A stretch of 64,000 nucleotides of DNA from Sideroxydans sp. (GCA_028710605.1 JAQTTU010000001.1:434001-498000); one strand, 5' to 3'. Positions 49,289 to 59,269 are shown, numbered from the stretch's first letter. The notes: generated by a model not told the origin, from the letters alone. Numbers and translations: made by a program.

Positions 49289-50755
49289 ATGTCCGCCATG
49301 AACATACCCGAGCACGAACACCGCCATCACCCGACTGTGCAGACTCATTTGCAGCAGGTGCAAGACTTGCTGCAAAAGCAGGCGCTGGTGGAGTCGATGA
49401 CGCAGCGGCATGAAGCGGGGCACGACGAGCGCCACGAGCTGCTGGGCAAAATGTTGCACAAACGGCATCTGGCGGAATTGCGCGAACTGCTGGACGAACT
49501 GCACTCCGCCGACATCGCCTACATCCTGGAATCGCTGCCCATAGAACAGCGCCTGATGCTATGGGAAATGGTAAAGGCAGACCGCGACGGCGATATTCTG
49601 ATCGAGGTTTCCGACTCGGTGCGCGAATCGCTGATCGCCAGCATGAACCGCGAAGAATTGCGTGCGGCCACCGAGCAACTCGATACCGACGAGATCGCCG
49701 ACCTCGCCCCCGACCTGCCGCAGAACGTGATGCGCGACGTGTTCAAGTCGCTGTCCATCGAAGAGCGCGAACAGTTGCGCGAGGCGATGTCGTACTCCGA
49801 AGATTCCGTCGGCGCGCTGATGGATTTCAACATGGTGCATGTGCGCGAGGACGTGACGCTGGAAGTGGTGTCGCGTTACCTGCGCCGCTTCGACGAACTG
49901 CCCGACCATACCGATCAGGTGTTCGTGGTGGACAGGGAAGACTGTTTCAAAGGCGTGTTACCGATCAACATGATCGTGGTCAACGAGCCGGAAATTGAAG
50001 TCGGCAAATTGATGCTGACCGACACCATCCAGCTCCACCCCGACGACAAAGCAGAACAGGCCGCGCACTCGTTCGAACGCTACGACCTGGTGTCGGCACC
50101 GGTGGTGGCCGAGGACGGCAAGCTGGTGGGCCGGGTGACGGTGAACGTGGTGCTGGACTTCATCCGAGCCGAATCGGAAACCGACTTGCTCAAACTGGCC
50201 GGCCTGCGCGAAGAGGAAGATATTTTCGCTTCAGTGTGGAAGTCGGCGCAGAACCGCTGGACCTGGCTGGCGCTGAATCTGGCTACCGCGTTTTTCGCCT
50301 CGCGCGTGATCGGCAGTTTTGAAGACACCATCGCAAAATTCGTCGCCCTCGCCACGCTAATGCCCATCGTCGCAGGCATCGCCGGCAACTCGGCCAACCA
50401 GACCACCACCATCATCATCCGCTCGCTGGCGCTCGGCCAGATTACCCATGACAACGCGCGCCGCCTGATGATGAAAGAGCTGACAATCAGCGGCTTGAAC
50501 GGCCTGGTGTGGGGCGGCATCGCCGGATTGTTCGCCTACTTCCTTTATCACAATGTCGCCCTCGGCCTGGTGATGACCAGCGCCATGCTGCTCAACCTGA
50601 TCGTGGGCGCGCTCGTCGGCCTGTTCATCCCGCTCGCCATGCACAAACTCGGGCGCGACCCCGCCATCGGTGCCAGCGTGATGATTACCGCCATCACCGA
50701 CAGCGGCGGGTTCTTTATTTTCTTGGGGTTGGCGGCGATATTTTTGATTCACTGA
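49289..50755 (+). CDS. mgtE: Magnesium transporter MgtE
   Basis: 488 residues. N-terminal superhelical domain (AELRELLDELHSADIAYILE), tandem CBS domains (near residues 165-280; EVVSRYLRRFDELPDHTDQV), and five membrane helices with GNSANQTTTIIIRSLALGQI and SVMITAITDSGGFFIFLGLA, the Mg-selective pore motifs. Paired divergently with corA, which suggests shared magnesium regulation. Confidence 0.96.
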   Translation: MSAMNIPEHEHRHHPTVQTHLQQVQDLLQKQALVESMTQRHEAGHDERHELLGKMLHKRHLAELRELLDELHSADIAYILESLPIEQRLMLWEMVKADRDGDILIEVSDSVRESLIASMNREELRAATEQLDTDEIADLAPDLPQNVMRDVFKSLSIEEREQLREAMSYSEDSVGALMDFNMVHVREDVTLEVVSRYLRRFDELPDHTDQVFVVDREDCFKGVLPINMIVVNEPEIEVGKLMLTDTIQLHPDDKAEQAAHSFERYDLVSAPVVAEDGKLVGRVTVNVVLDFIRAESETDLLKLAGLREEEDIFASVWKSAQNRWTWLALNLATAFFASRVIGSFEDTIAKFVALATLMPIVAGIAGNSANQTTTIIIRSLALGQITHDNARRLMMKELTISGLNGLVWGGIAGLFAYFLYHNVALGLVMTSAMLLNLIVGALVGLFIPLAMHKLGRDPAIGASVMITAITDSGGFFIFLGLAAIFLIH

Positions 50756-50950
50756 ATCGAAGAATTGAAAAATGGATAGCAATACGCCCGCAGACCGACA
50801 GTCGGGAGCGGAGAATAATAAGGGGTGAACAACAGACGGTTCGTTGAAAAAATCAACAAACTTGAGAGGACAAAACAACCACTCCGCAGGCGGCGGAAAT
50901 CGAAGAAAGGGCGAAACGCAAAACCCGGCGCCCGCCCCAATCTACGAAGC

Positions 50951-51424
50951 TTAGGCGCCGAGGATACCTTTGCCTGATGGAGCAGCAGCTTTCGCTACGG
51001 CTTTTTTGGCAGGTTTTTTCGCAGCTGTTTTTTTCACAGCGGGCTTGGCTGCCGCTTTTTTCGCTGCCGGTTTCTTGGCGGCAACTTTTTTAGCGGCGGG
51101 CTTTTTCGCTGCCACAACTTTTTTCGCTGCCGGTTTCTTGGCAGCTACTTTTTTGGCTGCCGGTTTCTTGGCGGCAACTTTTTTCGCTGCCGGCTTAGCG
51201 GCTACTTTTTTGGCGGCGGGCTTTTTCGCTGCCACAACTTTTTTCGCTGCCGGTTTCTTGGCAACTACTTTTTTGGCAGCCGGTTTAGCGGCTGCTTTTT
51301 TGGCGGCTGGCTTTTTCGCTGCCGGTTTAGCGGCTGCTTTTTTCGCGGCGGGCTTGGCTGCTGCTTTTTTCACAGCAGGTTTCTTGGTAGTGGTGCTCTT
51401 TGCTTTGGTATCGGCAGTTGCCAT
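50951..51424 (-). CDS. Histone H1-like Ala/Lys/Pro repeat protein
   Basis: 157 residues made of KKPAAKK and KVAAKPAAKK units after a short start MATADTKAKS. This is the H1-like/AlgP type of bacterial nucleoid protein with a very basic, disordered chain. The ATG at 51424 is chosen because AAGGA lies 7 bases upstream; an ATG two codons earlier is too close. The low-complexity DNA is prone to length change. The 195 bases between mgtE and this gene hold nothing recognisable. Confidence 0.85.
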   Translation of the reverse strand: MATADTKAKSTTTKKPAVKKAAAKPAAKKAAAKPAAKKPAAKKAAAKPAAKKVVAKKPAAKKVVAAKKPAAKKVAAKPAAKKVAAKKPAAKKVAAKKPAAKKVVAAKKPAAKKVAAKKPAAKKAAAKPAVKKTAAKKPAKKAVAKAAAPSGKGILGA

Positions 51425-51598
51425 TTTCATTCCTTAATAAAAGTTTGACGGACTAACCAGGTACTACTTTTTTCGTGCAACCACTGCACTCCCGGTGCGC
51501 CTTTCTTGCGTTTGAAATCTCCCATCACGCACGGTGACCGCATTCTATGCGCGAATATTTTTTATGCGCAATAGATTTATGCAACTTGTGCAAAAAAA

Positions 51599-52846
51599 TC
51601 AACCGATCATTTTTTCTGCGGCATACATCTGCGCCACTTTTTCGCGCTCGCGGATGAGGTGTATCTGCTCACCGTCCACCATCACTTCGGCGGCGCGAGG
51701 CCGCGTGTTGTAGTTGGAACTCATGCTCATTCCATAAGCGCCCGCCGACATCACCGCCAGCGCATCGCCTTGATTGACGGCCATCTCACGCGCATGGCCG
51801 ATAAAATCGCCGGTCTCGCAGATGGGGCCGACCACGGAATATTGCGCCATCGCGGCATCGCGTTTTTGCAGCGGCAGGATGGCGTGCCAGGCATCGTAAA
51901 GTGCCGGACGCATCAAATCGTTCATCGCCGCATCGACGATGGCGAAATTTTTTTCTTCGCCGTGTTTCAAATACTCGATGCGCGTGAGCAGCACGCCCGC
52001 GTTGCCCACCAGCACTCTTCCCGGCTCGACGATGATTTTTTCGGTGCGCCCCCGCAGCACGCCCAGCAAGGCTTGCGCGTATTCGGCGATGGACGGCGGT
52101 GTCTCGTCGTCATAGCGAATTCCCAGTCCGCCGCCGAGATCGAGATGCTCCAGCGCGATGCCCGCTGCGGCCAGTTGATCGACCAGCACCAATATTTTTT
52201 CCGCTGCGGCGATGAACGGGCTGACCTCGGTGAGTTGCGAACCGATGTGGCAATCCATGCCGGTGATGCGCAGATGCGGCATGGCGGCAGCCTTGAGATA
52301 CAGCGCCAGCGCTTCGGTGTAGGCCACGCCGAATTTGTTCTGCTTGAGTCCGGTGGAGATGTAGGGATGGGTCTTGGCATCCACATCGGGGTTCACGCGC
52401 AAGCTGATCGGCGCAACCTTGCCCACGCTGCCCGCCACCGCGTTCAAACGATCCAGCTCGGGAGCCGACTCGACGTTGAAGCACAGAATTCCCGCTTCCA
52501 GCGCTTGGCGCATTTCGGCTTCGCTCTTGCCCACGCCGGAGAACACCACTTTGTTTGCCGCGCCGCCAGCCGCCAGCACGCGTTGCAGTTCGCCGCCGGA
52601 AACGATGTCGAAGCCCGCACCGAGACGCGCGAACACATTGAGAATGGCGAGGTTGGAGTTGGCCTTCGCCGCGTAGCAGATCAGATGCTCGCGCGATTTG
52701 AATGCCTCGGCGAACTGGCGGTAGTCGTCCGTCAGCGCGGCGCGCGAATAGACGTAGCAGGGAGTGCCGAAGCGTTGCGCGATGTCGTTCAGCGCGACGT
52801 TCTCGACGAATAACTGGTCTTGCCGGTAATGAAAATAGTCGTTCAT
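51599..52846 (-). CDS. lysA: Diaminopimelate decarboxylase
   Basis: 415 residues. PLP-dependent last step of lysine synthesis. The PLP Lys lies in LICYAAKANSNLAILNVFAR (near residue 60), HIGSQL, a glycine loop LDLGGGLGIRY, EPGRVLVGNAG, and the substrate Cys/Glu in VGPICETGDFIGH. Overlaps lptM by ATGA. Normal length. Confidence 0.97.
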   Translation of the reverse strand: MNDYFHYRQDQLFVENVALNDIAQRFGTPCYVYSRAALTDDYRQFAEAFKSREHLICYAAKANSNLAILNVFARLGAGFDIVSGGELQRVLAAGGAANKVVFSGVGKSEAEMRQALEAGILCFNVESAPELDRLNAVAGSVGKVAPISLRVNPDVDAKTHPYISTGLKQNKFGVAYTEALALYLKAAAMPHLRITGMDCHIGSQLTEVSPFIAAAEKILVLVDQLAAAGIALEHLDLGGGLGIRYDDETPPSIAEYAQALLGVLRGRTEKIIVEPGRVLVGNAGVLLTRIEYLKHGEEKNFAIVDAAMNDLMRPALYDAWHAILPLQKRDAAMAQYSVVGPICETGDFIGHAREMAVNQGDALAVMSAGAYGMSMSSNYNTRPRAAEVMVDGEQIHLIREREKVAQMYAAEKMIG

Positions 52847-52980
52847 GGTTGCTTGTTGTGCTCGGGTTGATCGGATGAGGTTGAAGAATTGGCCGCAGGC
52901 GCGGGCAACATTAGCGGCCCTTTGCGTCCGCAGCCTTGCAAGCTGACAAGCAACAGCAACATAATGCCAAGGGTACGCAT
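52843..52980 (-). CDS. lptM: Small lipoprotein LptM (YifL)
   Basis: 45 residues. MRTLGIMLLLLVSLQGCGRK followed by GPLMLPAP; the lipobox LQGC and the CGxKGPLxLP element after it define LptM (YifL). It helps mature the LPS translocon LptD. Upstream of lysA as in many Proteobacteria, with the stop overlapping the lysA start. Confidence 0.92.
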   Translation of the reverse strand: MRTLGIMLLLLVSLQGCGRKGPLMLPAPAANSSTSSDQPEHNKQP

Positions 52981-53020
52981 GATTTGATTCTTCCGCGAAA
53001 TAAAAAACGTTGGCGATTAT

Positions 53021-54331
53021 ATGACGGAAAACACCGGCAACGAACTTGGCAGCGCGCTGTTCTCACATATCCGGCAGATAGTGAACGGGCGCGGCGTGGA
53101 TATTATCCAGCAGCAGAACGGCAATTCGCTCAAGCTGGAATTCGCCGACGGGCAACGCATCCTGGTCAACTTCAATGCGCAGACGCACGGCGTGTGGCTG
53201 GCCGCGCGTTCCGGCGGCATCGAGTTCGCCCATCACCACGGCAACTGGCGCGCGCACGACCAGAGCGATTTCTTCAGCAAGCTGCACGAGACTATCGAAC
53301 AAACCATCGCCAGCAATCCGCTCAACGCGCGCGCGCCCGGCACGCGCACCCCGCATGTCGAGCGCCCCGCCACCGTCATCTACCACGAAGAAGCGCAGAG
53401 CCATCTGCTGCGCAATTTGCTCATACTGCTGCTGGCCGGCGTGCTCGGTTTCTGGGCGGCACTGCGCATGGTGCAACCGCCCGCCGCAGGCAACTCCGAC
53501 AGACCAATGCAAACGCTGGCGCTAGGCAACGCGGACACGAACCAAACCTGCGAAGCCGACTATCCCGCCAACGGCAACATCACCGTCTTCGGCAGCGGCC
53601 TGCGCACCGACGGCCCCAACGATCCCGAGATCACGCTCAAAAACGACCACGCTTTTCCCATGCTGATGATCCTCAGCGCGCCGCGTTCCGCCATCCCCGC
53701 GCTGTCGGTATTGATCCGCGCGCGGCAGAGCACCACACTGCATTTGCCCGCCGGGCAATACGACATGATGTTCAGCAGCGGCAACGCCTGGTGCAATCCG
53801 CGCAAAGGATTTTCCGACGGGCATCTGGTCAAGTTCGAGCAGGCGCTGAGCGTGCAGATGGACAAACCGATGCAGCTCGCCATGCAGTCTTCCGGCGCGG
53901 GCGCGAGTGACTTCCAGTTGTTCGTCCACACCGAAACGCCGCAAATCGAACTACCCAAACCGACGTTTACCGGCGACGGCAGCATGGAAGTGAAGCGCGC
54001 CACCAACGGCCATTTCTATCTGCCCGGCTCGATCGAAAACGAACCGGTCACTTTCATGGTGGACACCGGCGCGACCGTCACCTCCATCTCCAGCAGCGTC
54101 GCGCGCCAGGCCGGTATCCACGGCTGCAAGGAAGTGCAATTCCAGACCGCGAACGGCGCGGCCGCCGGATGCCTCGCCCTCGTGTCGCGCATGACGCTGG
54201 GCAACTTCACGCTGCAAAACATCACCGTCGCCGTGATGCCCAACATGGAAATCAACCTGCTCGGCGCAAACGTGCTGCGCAATTTTCAAGTGAGCCAGAA
54301 CGACAGCGGCATGCTGATCGGGCTGCGATAA
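53021..54331 (+). CDS. Frataxin-like domain fused to a membrane-anchored retropepsin-like aspartic protease
   Basis: 436 residues. Residues 1-95 align with CyaY: ALFSHIRQIVNGRGVDIIQQ, LKLEFADGQRILVNFNAQTH, GVWLAARSGGIEFAHHHGNW, DFFSKLHETIEQ. The neighbour CyaY has WLAAKSGGFHYAMQDGNW at the same place. The acidic iron-binding ridge of helix 1 is not kept. A membrane helix follows (LLRNLLILLLAGVLGFWAAL, about 125-145), then a beta-rich extracytoplasmic part with Cys residues. Residues 325-436 form a clan AA protease with VTFMVDTGATVTSISSSVAR (catalytic Asp-Thr-Gly) and MEINLLGANVLRNF, as in TIGR02281-type proteins. It lies between lptM-lysA and cyaY. Confidence 0.82.
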   Translation: MTENTGNELGSALFSHIRQIVNGRGVDIIQQQNGNSLKLEFADGQRILVNFNAQTHGVWLAARSGGIEFAHHHGNWRAHDQSDFFSKLHETIEQTIASNPLNARAPGTRTPHVERPATVIYHEEAQSHLLRNLLILLLAGVLGFWAALRMVQPPAAGNSDRPMQTLALGNADTNQTCEADYPANGNITVFGSGLRTDGPNDPEITLKNDHAFPMLMILSAPRSAIPALSVLIRARQSTTLHLPAGQYDMMFSSGNAWCNPRKGFSDGHLVKFEQALSVQMDKPMQLAMQSSGAGASDFQLFVHTETPQIELPKPTFTGDGSMEVKRATNGHFYLPGSIENEPVTFMVDTGATVTSISSSVARQAGIHGCKEVQFQTANGAAAGCLALVSRMTLGNFTLQNITVAVMPNMEINLLGANVLRNFQVSQNDSGMLIGLR

Positions 54332-54340
54332 ACAAGGCCA

Positions 54341-54403
54341 TTGTAGGTGCGAATTTATTCGCACGAATTGCATGCCATGTGCGAATAAATTCGCACCTAC
54401 AAA
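54341..54403. repeat. Near-perfect inverted repeat TTGTAGGTGCGAATTTATTCG
   Basis: TTGTAGGTGCGAATTTATTC and GAATAAATTCGCACCTACAA around GCACGAATTGCATGCCATGTGC. It forms a long hairpin between two + genes; a dispersed repeat type known from other Proteobacteria. Confidence 0.85.
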
Positions 54404-54436
54404 AATCTCAACTGCATTTTTAATCAGGGAGTCACA

Positions 54437-54748
54437 ATGACTGAAAACGAATTCAAACAACAAGCCGATGCCGTGTTCCAGCGCATCGAACACGCACTCG
54501 ACAACAGCGATAGCGACATCGACTACGACAGCAACGGCACGGTGCTGGAAATGGAATTTGAGGACGGCAGCAAAGTCATCGTCAACCGCCACGTGCCCAA
54601 CCGCGAGATCTGGCTGGCCGCAAAATCCGGCGGCTTTCATTACGCCATGCAGGACGGTAACTGGATGAGCCAGCGCGATGGCAGCGAATTGTTTGCCAGA
54701 CTGGGGGAGTTGGTACAAAACGGTTGCGGCAAAACGCTGGATTTCTGA
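54437..54748 (+). CDS. cyaY: Frataxin homologue CyaY
   Basis: 103 residues. N-terminal acidic helix (DSDSDIDYDSNGTVLEMEFE) and the beta sheet with VIVNRHVPNREIWLAAKSGG and GNWMSQRDGSELFARLGELV. Binds iron and regulates iron-sulfur cluster assembly by IscS. Position beside lysA is usual. The frataxin fusion gene directly upstream looks like a duplicated relative. Confidence 0.96.
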   Translation: MTENEFKQQADAVFQRIEHALDNSDSDIDYDSNGTVLEMEFEDGSKVIVNRHVPNREIWLAAKSGGFHYAMQDGNWMSQRDGSELFARLGELVQNGCGKTLDF

Positions 54749-54778
54749 AATACACCTTGCCTGAAAGCTCCTATCGGC

Positions 54779-54835
54779 GGGCATCTCCATCAAGCGCACA
54801 ACGCGGATCGCCTATTGACGGGCATCTTCACGCGA
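54779..54835. repeat. Dispersed intergenic repeat, copy 2 of 3
   Basis: GGGCATCTCCATCAAGCGCA, then GATCGCCTATTGACGGGCAT and CTTCACG, between convergent cyaY and the YgjP-type gene. Confidence 0.8.
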
Positions 54836-54839
54836 TTGC

Positions 54840-55580
54840 TTATTCTGAAATGCCGCGACTGCGCAGTTCGGCGCGGCATTGTTTGTAGTCGGGGCAGACG
54901 CTTTCGACCACGCGCCAGAACGCGGGCGAGTGGTTCATCTCTTGCAGATGCGCGAGTTCGTGCACCACCACGTAGTCGATCAGGTGCAGCGGCATTTTCA
55001 CCAGTTGCCAGTTCAGGCGCACCACGCCGTGCGCGGTGCAACTGCCCCACTGGGTGCGCGCCGCCGACAGTTTGATTTCGCGCGCATTCACCTTCAGCAA
55101 CGGCGCGAAATATTCCACACATTCGCCGAACACGCGCAGCGCTTCGTGGCGATACCAATGGGTTACGGCTTTTTCGATATGCGCCGCTTCCGCTTCCACG
55201 CCGACCGGCACGTGCAGAATTTCGCCGTGCAGTTGCGCCATTGCGCCGCGCAGTTTGGGCATCAACTGCAACGCAAATTCTTCGCCGCGAAACGGGATGC
55301 GCGCGCCATCTGCCCACAAAATCGGCGGCGCTTTTTTCGACTGCCAGCTATCCAGTTTCTGCACCAGCCAATCGGCTCTTTCGTGCAGCACTTCGTGCAG
55401 CCATTTTTCCGAAGCGCGCAGCGGCATGCTCACCGTAAGGCCGCGCTCGTCGATGCGCAAGCCTATGCTGCGCCGCTTGCCGCTGCGTTTGAGGGTGTAG
55501 CTGATGTGTTTGTCGGAAAGCTGTAGCGTGCGCTGTTCGGCGGCGGGTGGAGGTATTGGTGAGCGTTTCGATTTGAACAT
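54840..55580 (-). CDS. YgjP-type M48-like metallopeptidase
   Basis: 246 residues. DUF45/YgjP family with the zinc site VVHELAHLQEMNHSPAFWRV near residue 212 (HExxH variant HELAH, third ligand His in NHS). N-terminal basic part and IGLRIDERGLTVSMPLRASE. The ATG at 55580 is preferred; the frame is open 7 codons further up. Cytoplasmic putative peptidase of unknown target. Confidence 0.88.
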   Translation of the reverse strand: MFKSKRSPIPPPAAEQRTLQLSDKHISYTLKRSGKRRSIGLRIDERGLTVSMPLRASEKWLHEVLHERADWLVQKLDSWQSKKAPPILWADGARIPFRGEEFALQLMPKLRGAMAQLHGEILHVPVGVEAEAAHIEKAVTHWYRHEALRVFGECVEYFAPLLKVNAREIKLSAARTQWGSCTAHGVVRLNWQLVKMPLHLIDYVVVHELAHLQEMNHSPAFWRVVESVCPDYKQCRAELRSRGISE

Positions 55581-55595
55581 TAGAAAAACAATTCC

Positions 55596-55691
55596 AGCCA
55601 CGGATGCACACGGATTAACACCGATAAAACCAACGCCTTCTCTATCCGAGCTTTGTTTTTCATCCGTGCCTATCCGTGTTCATCCGTGGCT
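55596..55691. repeat. Long inverted repeat with CACGGAT words
   Basis: Left arm AGCCACGGATGCACACGGAT then TAACACCGATAAA; right arm CATCCGTGCCTATCCGTGTT then CATCCGTGGCT. Same family as 61352. Confidence 0.85.
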
Positions 55692-56404
55692 CAATTTTCT
55701 TTTTCCAGCTTGACCATCTCGCCTTCGATCCAGTTTTCGACGAGTGCGTTGATCTCTTCGGCTTTGAGTCCGCTGGTGTCTATGGGTTTGCCGATGACCA
55801 TGGTGATGGTGCCGGGATGTTTGATGAAGGCGTTGCGTCCCCAGAATTTTCCGGCGTTGTGCGCCACGGGCAATATGGGAACGGCGCAATGCGCGGCCAG
55901 CAGCGCGCCGCCGATTTTGTATTTGCCGCGCTCGCCGTAAGGGATGCGCGTGCCTTCGGGGAACAGCACCACGCTGAAGCCCTGTTGTATTTTTTCTTTA
56001 CCTTTTTTCAGCAACTGACGCACCGACTCTTTACCTTTACTGCGATCCAGCGCGATGGGGTTGGACAGCGCCAGCAACCAGCCGAAGAACGGGATCCACA
56101 GCAGCTCGCGCTTGGCCACCCAGCAATGCGCGGGCAGCACGGTTTGCAGCGACAGCGTCTCCCACGCGGACTGGTGTTTGCTCAACACCACGCAGGATTG
56201 GGCCGGAATGTTTTCCAGTCCGCGCACTTCCATTTTGATGTTGCAGATGACGCGCAGCAGCCACAGCGTGCCCGGCGCATAACCGGACAGCAGGCGATGG
56301 CGATTGTGCTGGTTGAACGGAAAAATGAACGGCGACAACAGCGCGTAAAACACGGTGAACACGGCATGCACGAGAAAAAACAAAATGGAACGAATCAGTT
56401 TCAT
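55691..56404 (-). CDS. plsC: 1-acyl-sn-glycerol-3-phosphate acyltransferase
   Basis: 237 residues. N-terminal membrane helix, then VVLSKHQSAWETLSLQTVLP, where the HX4D catalytic motif reads HQSAWE (Glu for Asp, seen in betaproteobacterial PlsC), and VVLFPEGTRIPYGERGKYKI (phosphate-binding motif). Makes phosphatidic acid. Overlaps gmhB by ATGA. Confidence 0.94.
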   Translation of the reverse strand: MKLIRSILFFLVHAVFTVFYALLSPFIFPFNQHNRHRLLSGYAPGTLWLLRVICNIKMEVRGLENIPAQSCVVLSKHQSAWETLSLQTVLPAHCWVAKRELLWIPFFGWLLALSNPIALDRSKGKESVRQLLKKGKEKIQQGFSVVLFPEGTRIPYGERGKYKIGGALLAAHCAVPILPVAHNAGKFWGRNAFIKHPGTITMVIGKPIDTSGLKAEEINALVENWIEGEMVKLEKEN

Positions 56405-56931
56405 ATCAGGGTTGCCGCCACGCTGGCGAGGTCGGGATAAATTAAAGTGCCTGCGGGCAAGCCGCCCGCCGCTTGGGTTTTTGCGCCTTTGCCGGTGAGC
56501 ACCAGATAAGGCTGCGCTTCCACGCGCGCGGCCGCTTCCAGATCGCGCAGCGAATCGCCCACGGCGGGCACGCCTTTCAGACTCGCGCCGTAGCGCACGG
56601 CGATTTCTTCAATCATGCCGCTCTTCGGTTTGCGGCAAGTGCATTCCGTCTCGCTGGTATGCGGGCAGAAAAATATCGCGTCGATGCGGCCACCGACCAG
56701 CGCCAGCGATTTGTGCATTTTGTTGTGGATGGCGTTCAGCGTCGGCATATCGAACAGGCCGCGCCCGATGCCGGACTGGTTGGTCGCCACCACCACGCGA
56801 TAGCCCGCCTGGTTCAGGCGCGCGATGGCTTCCAGGCTGCCGGGAATCGGCTTCCATTCATCGGGGCTTTTGATGAATTGGTCGGAGTCGAAATTGATGA
56901 CACCGTCGCGGTCGAGGATGATGAGTTTCAT
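56401..56931 (-). CDS. gmhB: D-glycero-beta-D-manno-heptose-1,7-bisphosphate 7-phosphatase
   Basis: 176 residues, HAD superfamily. LIILDRDGVINFDSDQFIKS (nucleophile Asp, residue 8), VVVATNQSGIGRG, the zinc loop FFCPHTSETECTCRKPKSGM, and VPAVGDSLRDLEAA. Supplies heptose for the LPS core. Coupled to plsC; glyS lies upstream, separated by repeats. Confidence 0.96.
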   Translation of the reverse strand: MKLIILDRDGVINFDSDQFIKSPDEWKPIPGSLEAIARLNQAGYRVVVATNQSGIGRGLFDMPTLNAIHNKMHKSLALVGGRIDAIFFCPHTSETECTCRKPKSGMIEEIAVRYGASLKGVPAVGDSLRDLEAAARVEAQPYLVLTGKGAKTQAAGGLPAGTLIYPDLASVAATLI

Positions 56932-56979
56932 TGGTCTTGGCCTTTAATCACTACCAGATAAATATTGTCAAAACATGAC

Positions 56980-57114
56980 AAGATTTTCTCACGCGGAGGC
57001 GCGGAGAATACTAGCCCGCTTTGTTTTTCCTCCGCACCTCCGCGCCTCCGCGTGAAACCCTGTTTGATTCCGGCTTGTCCGGCTTTGACATGTCGGGCTA
57101 AAGCCCGACCTACA
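56980..57114. repeat. Inverted repeats CACGCGGAGGCGCGGAG and TTGTAGGTCGGGCTTTAGCC types
   Basis: First unit: TCACGCGGAGGCGCGGAG against CTCCGCGCCTCCGCGTGA around about 35 bases. Second: TGTCGGGCTAAAGCCCGAC followed by CTACAA (57088-57114). Confidence 0.8.
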
Positions 57115-57121
57115 ACTGCAC

Positions 57122-59269
57122 TCACGCCGCCAGTTTGGAAATATCCGCCGACTGGTTCATCAAACGTCCCAGTTGTTGCAGCAGGATGGCGCGGTTCATG
57201 CGCAGCGCTTTGTCTTCGTCCATCACCATCACTTTGTCGAAGAAGTCGTCGATGAACGATTTGAGCGTGACCAGCGTTTTCAGATTATTGCTGTAATCGC
57301 CGCGCTCGAAATAGTTGCGCGCCATCGGCGTGATGTCCTGGATCGCCTGATACAGTTCGCGTTCGGCATCATCCTTGAGCAAAGCCGGGTTGATCGCGGC
57401 CTGCGACAGGTCGCCCAACTCTTCGCGGTTTTTGCGCATGATGTTTTGCACGCGCTTGTTGGCCGCCGCCAAGTCTTTGGCCACTTCCAGCGCGGCGAAT
57501 GTGCGCACGCCCTGCAAGCGCGGCAACACTTGATCGAGATGTCCGTTCAACACGGCCAGCACCGCTTCGATATGCGCCACTTCAAAGCCGCGTTCGCGCA
57601 GATAGCCGCGCAGCCGGTCCAGCATGAAGGCTTCCACATCCGCCGTCACCGTGGCGCTCAACATGCCTGCGGGGAAATTATCCGCCGCCGCTTTGAGCAG
57701 CGCGGGCAAGGCCAGATCCAGCGGGGTCTCGACCAGAATACGCAAGATGCCCAGCGCCTGACGACGCAGCCCGAACGGGTCTTTGTCGCCGGTCGGCACC
57801 TGGCCGATGCCGTAAATGCCGATGATGGTTTCCAGTTTGTCGGCCAGCGCCACGGCACACGACAAGCCGCCCTGCGGCAAGGTGTCGCCGGCAAAACGCG
57901 GGTGGTAATGCGCTTCGATGGCGTTGGCGACTTCGAGTTTTTCGCCGTCGTGAAAAGCGTAGTAACGCCCGATGATGCCTTGCAACTCGGGGAATTCGCC
58001 CACCATGTCGGTAATCAGATCGGCCTTGCACAGACGCGCCGCCAGTTCGGCATCGGCTTTGTCCGCGCCCAGCAGCCGCGCGATGGTTCCGGCCAGCGTG
58101 GTGATGCGCTCGACGCGCTGCAACTGCGTGCCCAGCTTGTTGTGATAGACCACGTCGCCCAGCTTCTCGACGCGCGATTCCAGCCGCTGCTTGCGATCCT
58201 GATTGAAGAAGAAACGCGCATCCGACAAACGCGGGCGTACCACGCGCTGGTTGCCTTCGATGATGTGGTGCGGATCGCTCACCTGCATGTTGGAAACGAT
58301 CAGAAATTTATTCAGCAGCCTGCCGTCTTTATCCAGCAGCGGGAAATATTTCTGGTTCTGCTGCATGGTGAGGATCAGGCATTCCTGCGGCACGTTGAGG
58401 AATTCCGGGTCGAACTCGCCGACATACACTTCCGGCCATTCCACCAGCCCGGTCACCTCGTCCAGCAGCGTGCTCAACACGCTGCGCTCTTCGTTGGACA
58501 TGCTCAATAATTTTTGCAAATCGAAGTTGGCGTGGCCTATCCACATCGCATGGTTTTCCTCCGCCAATTGATCCAGACGCGCGGCGATGCTCTCGCGCCG
58601 GTTGGCAAAGCTGACCACCACGCGACCGGCTTGCGCCATGGTCGTTTCGTATTCTTCCGCATGTTCGATGGTGATGCGCTCGCTGCATAGAAAACGGTGG
58701 CCGCCGGTGACATTGCCGCTGCTCAAGCCCATCACTTCCGCCTGCACCACACGCCTGCCGTGCAGAACCATCAGACCGTGTACCGGACGCACGAACTGGT
58801 GGTCAAAATCGCCCCAGCGCATCATCTTCGGCACGGGCAGCTTCTTCAGCGCCGCCGCGATAATGTCTTGCAGGTAGGCATCCAGCGGCTTGCCTTTTTG
58901 TTCGACGCGCGCCACAAAACATTCCGCTTTGCCTTCGCCCGTGCGATGCAATTGCGCCAGCACCACGTTGGCCGAACGCATGAAACCTTCCAGCGCCTTG
59001 GTCGGATTGCCTGCGGCATCCAGCCCGGCACTCACCGCCGGACCTTTGCGCTCGATGATGCGGTCGGGTTGTTGCGATTGCACGTCGTTGATGCTCAGCG
59101 CCAGCCGGCGCGGCGTGCAGTACGGCGTGCACACACTATCGTCACACAGCAGCGCCTGCTCGTTCAGCGCGGCAAATACTTCGTTGGCAAACGTGGTGGA
59201 GAGTTTCTCCAGCACCTTGGGAGGCAGCTCTTCGGTGAGCAGTTCGATCAATAACGTTTCTGTGGTCAT
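57122..59269 (-). CDS. glyS: Glycyl-tRNA synthetase beta subunit
   Basis: 715 residues, full family length. Starts [20 protein letters not shown], contains [20 protein letters not shown] and QFRRQ-type [20 protein letters not shown], and ends with the anticodon-binding helical domain. Works as a heterotetramer with GlyQ. Start overlaps glyQ stop (ATGA). Confidence 0.98.
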   Translation of the reverse strand: MTTETLLIELLTEELPPKVLEKLSTTFANEVFAALNEQALLCDDSVCTPYCTPRRLALSINDVQSQQPDRIIERKGPAVSAGLDAAGNPTKALEGFMRSANVVLAQLHRTGEGKAECFVARVEQKGKPLDAYLQDIIAAALKKLPVPKMMRWGDFDHQFVRPVHGLMVLHGRRVVQAEVMGLSSGNVTGGHRFLCSERITIEHAEEYETTMAQAGRVVVSFANRRESIAARLDQLAEENHAMWIGHANFDLQKLLSMSNEERSVLSTLLDEVTGLVEWPEVYVGEFDPEFLNVPQECLILTMQQNQKYFPLLDKDGRLLNKFLIVSNMQVSDPHHIIEGNQRVVRPRLSDARFFFNQDRKQRLESRVEKLGDVVYHNKLGTQLQRVERITTLAGTIARLLGADKADAELAARLCKADLITDMVGEFPELQGIIGRYYAFHDGEKLEVANAIEAHYHPRFAGDTLPQGGLSCAVALADKLETIIGIYGIGQVPTGDKDPFGLRRQALGILRILVETPLDLALPALLKAAADNFPAGMLSATVTADVEAFMLDRLRGYLRERGFEVAHIEAVLAVLNGHLDQVLPRLQGVRTFAALEVAKDLAAANKRVQNIMRKNREELGDLSQAAINPALLKDDAERELYQAIQDITPMARNYFERGDYSNNLKTLVTLKSFIDDFFDKVMVMDEDKALRMNRAILLQQLGRLMNQSADISKLAA

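Noticed and set aside
57173-58510. Long open frame of 445 codons antisense to glyS
   Set aside because: Shadow of a GC-rich gene. The glyS frame has full-length family similarity, while the antisense translation is His/Gln/Arg-rich without motifs. Similar antisense frames over tolB, lysA, ubiA/ruvC and corA were left out for the same reason.
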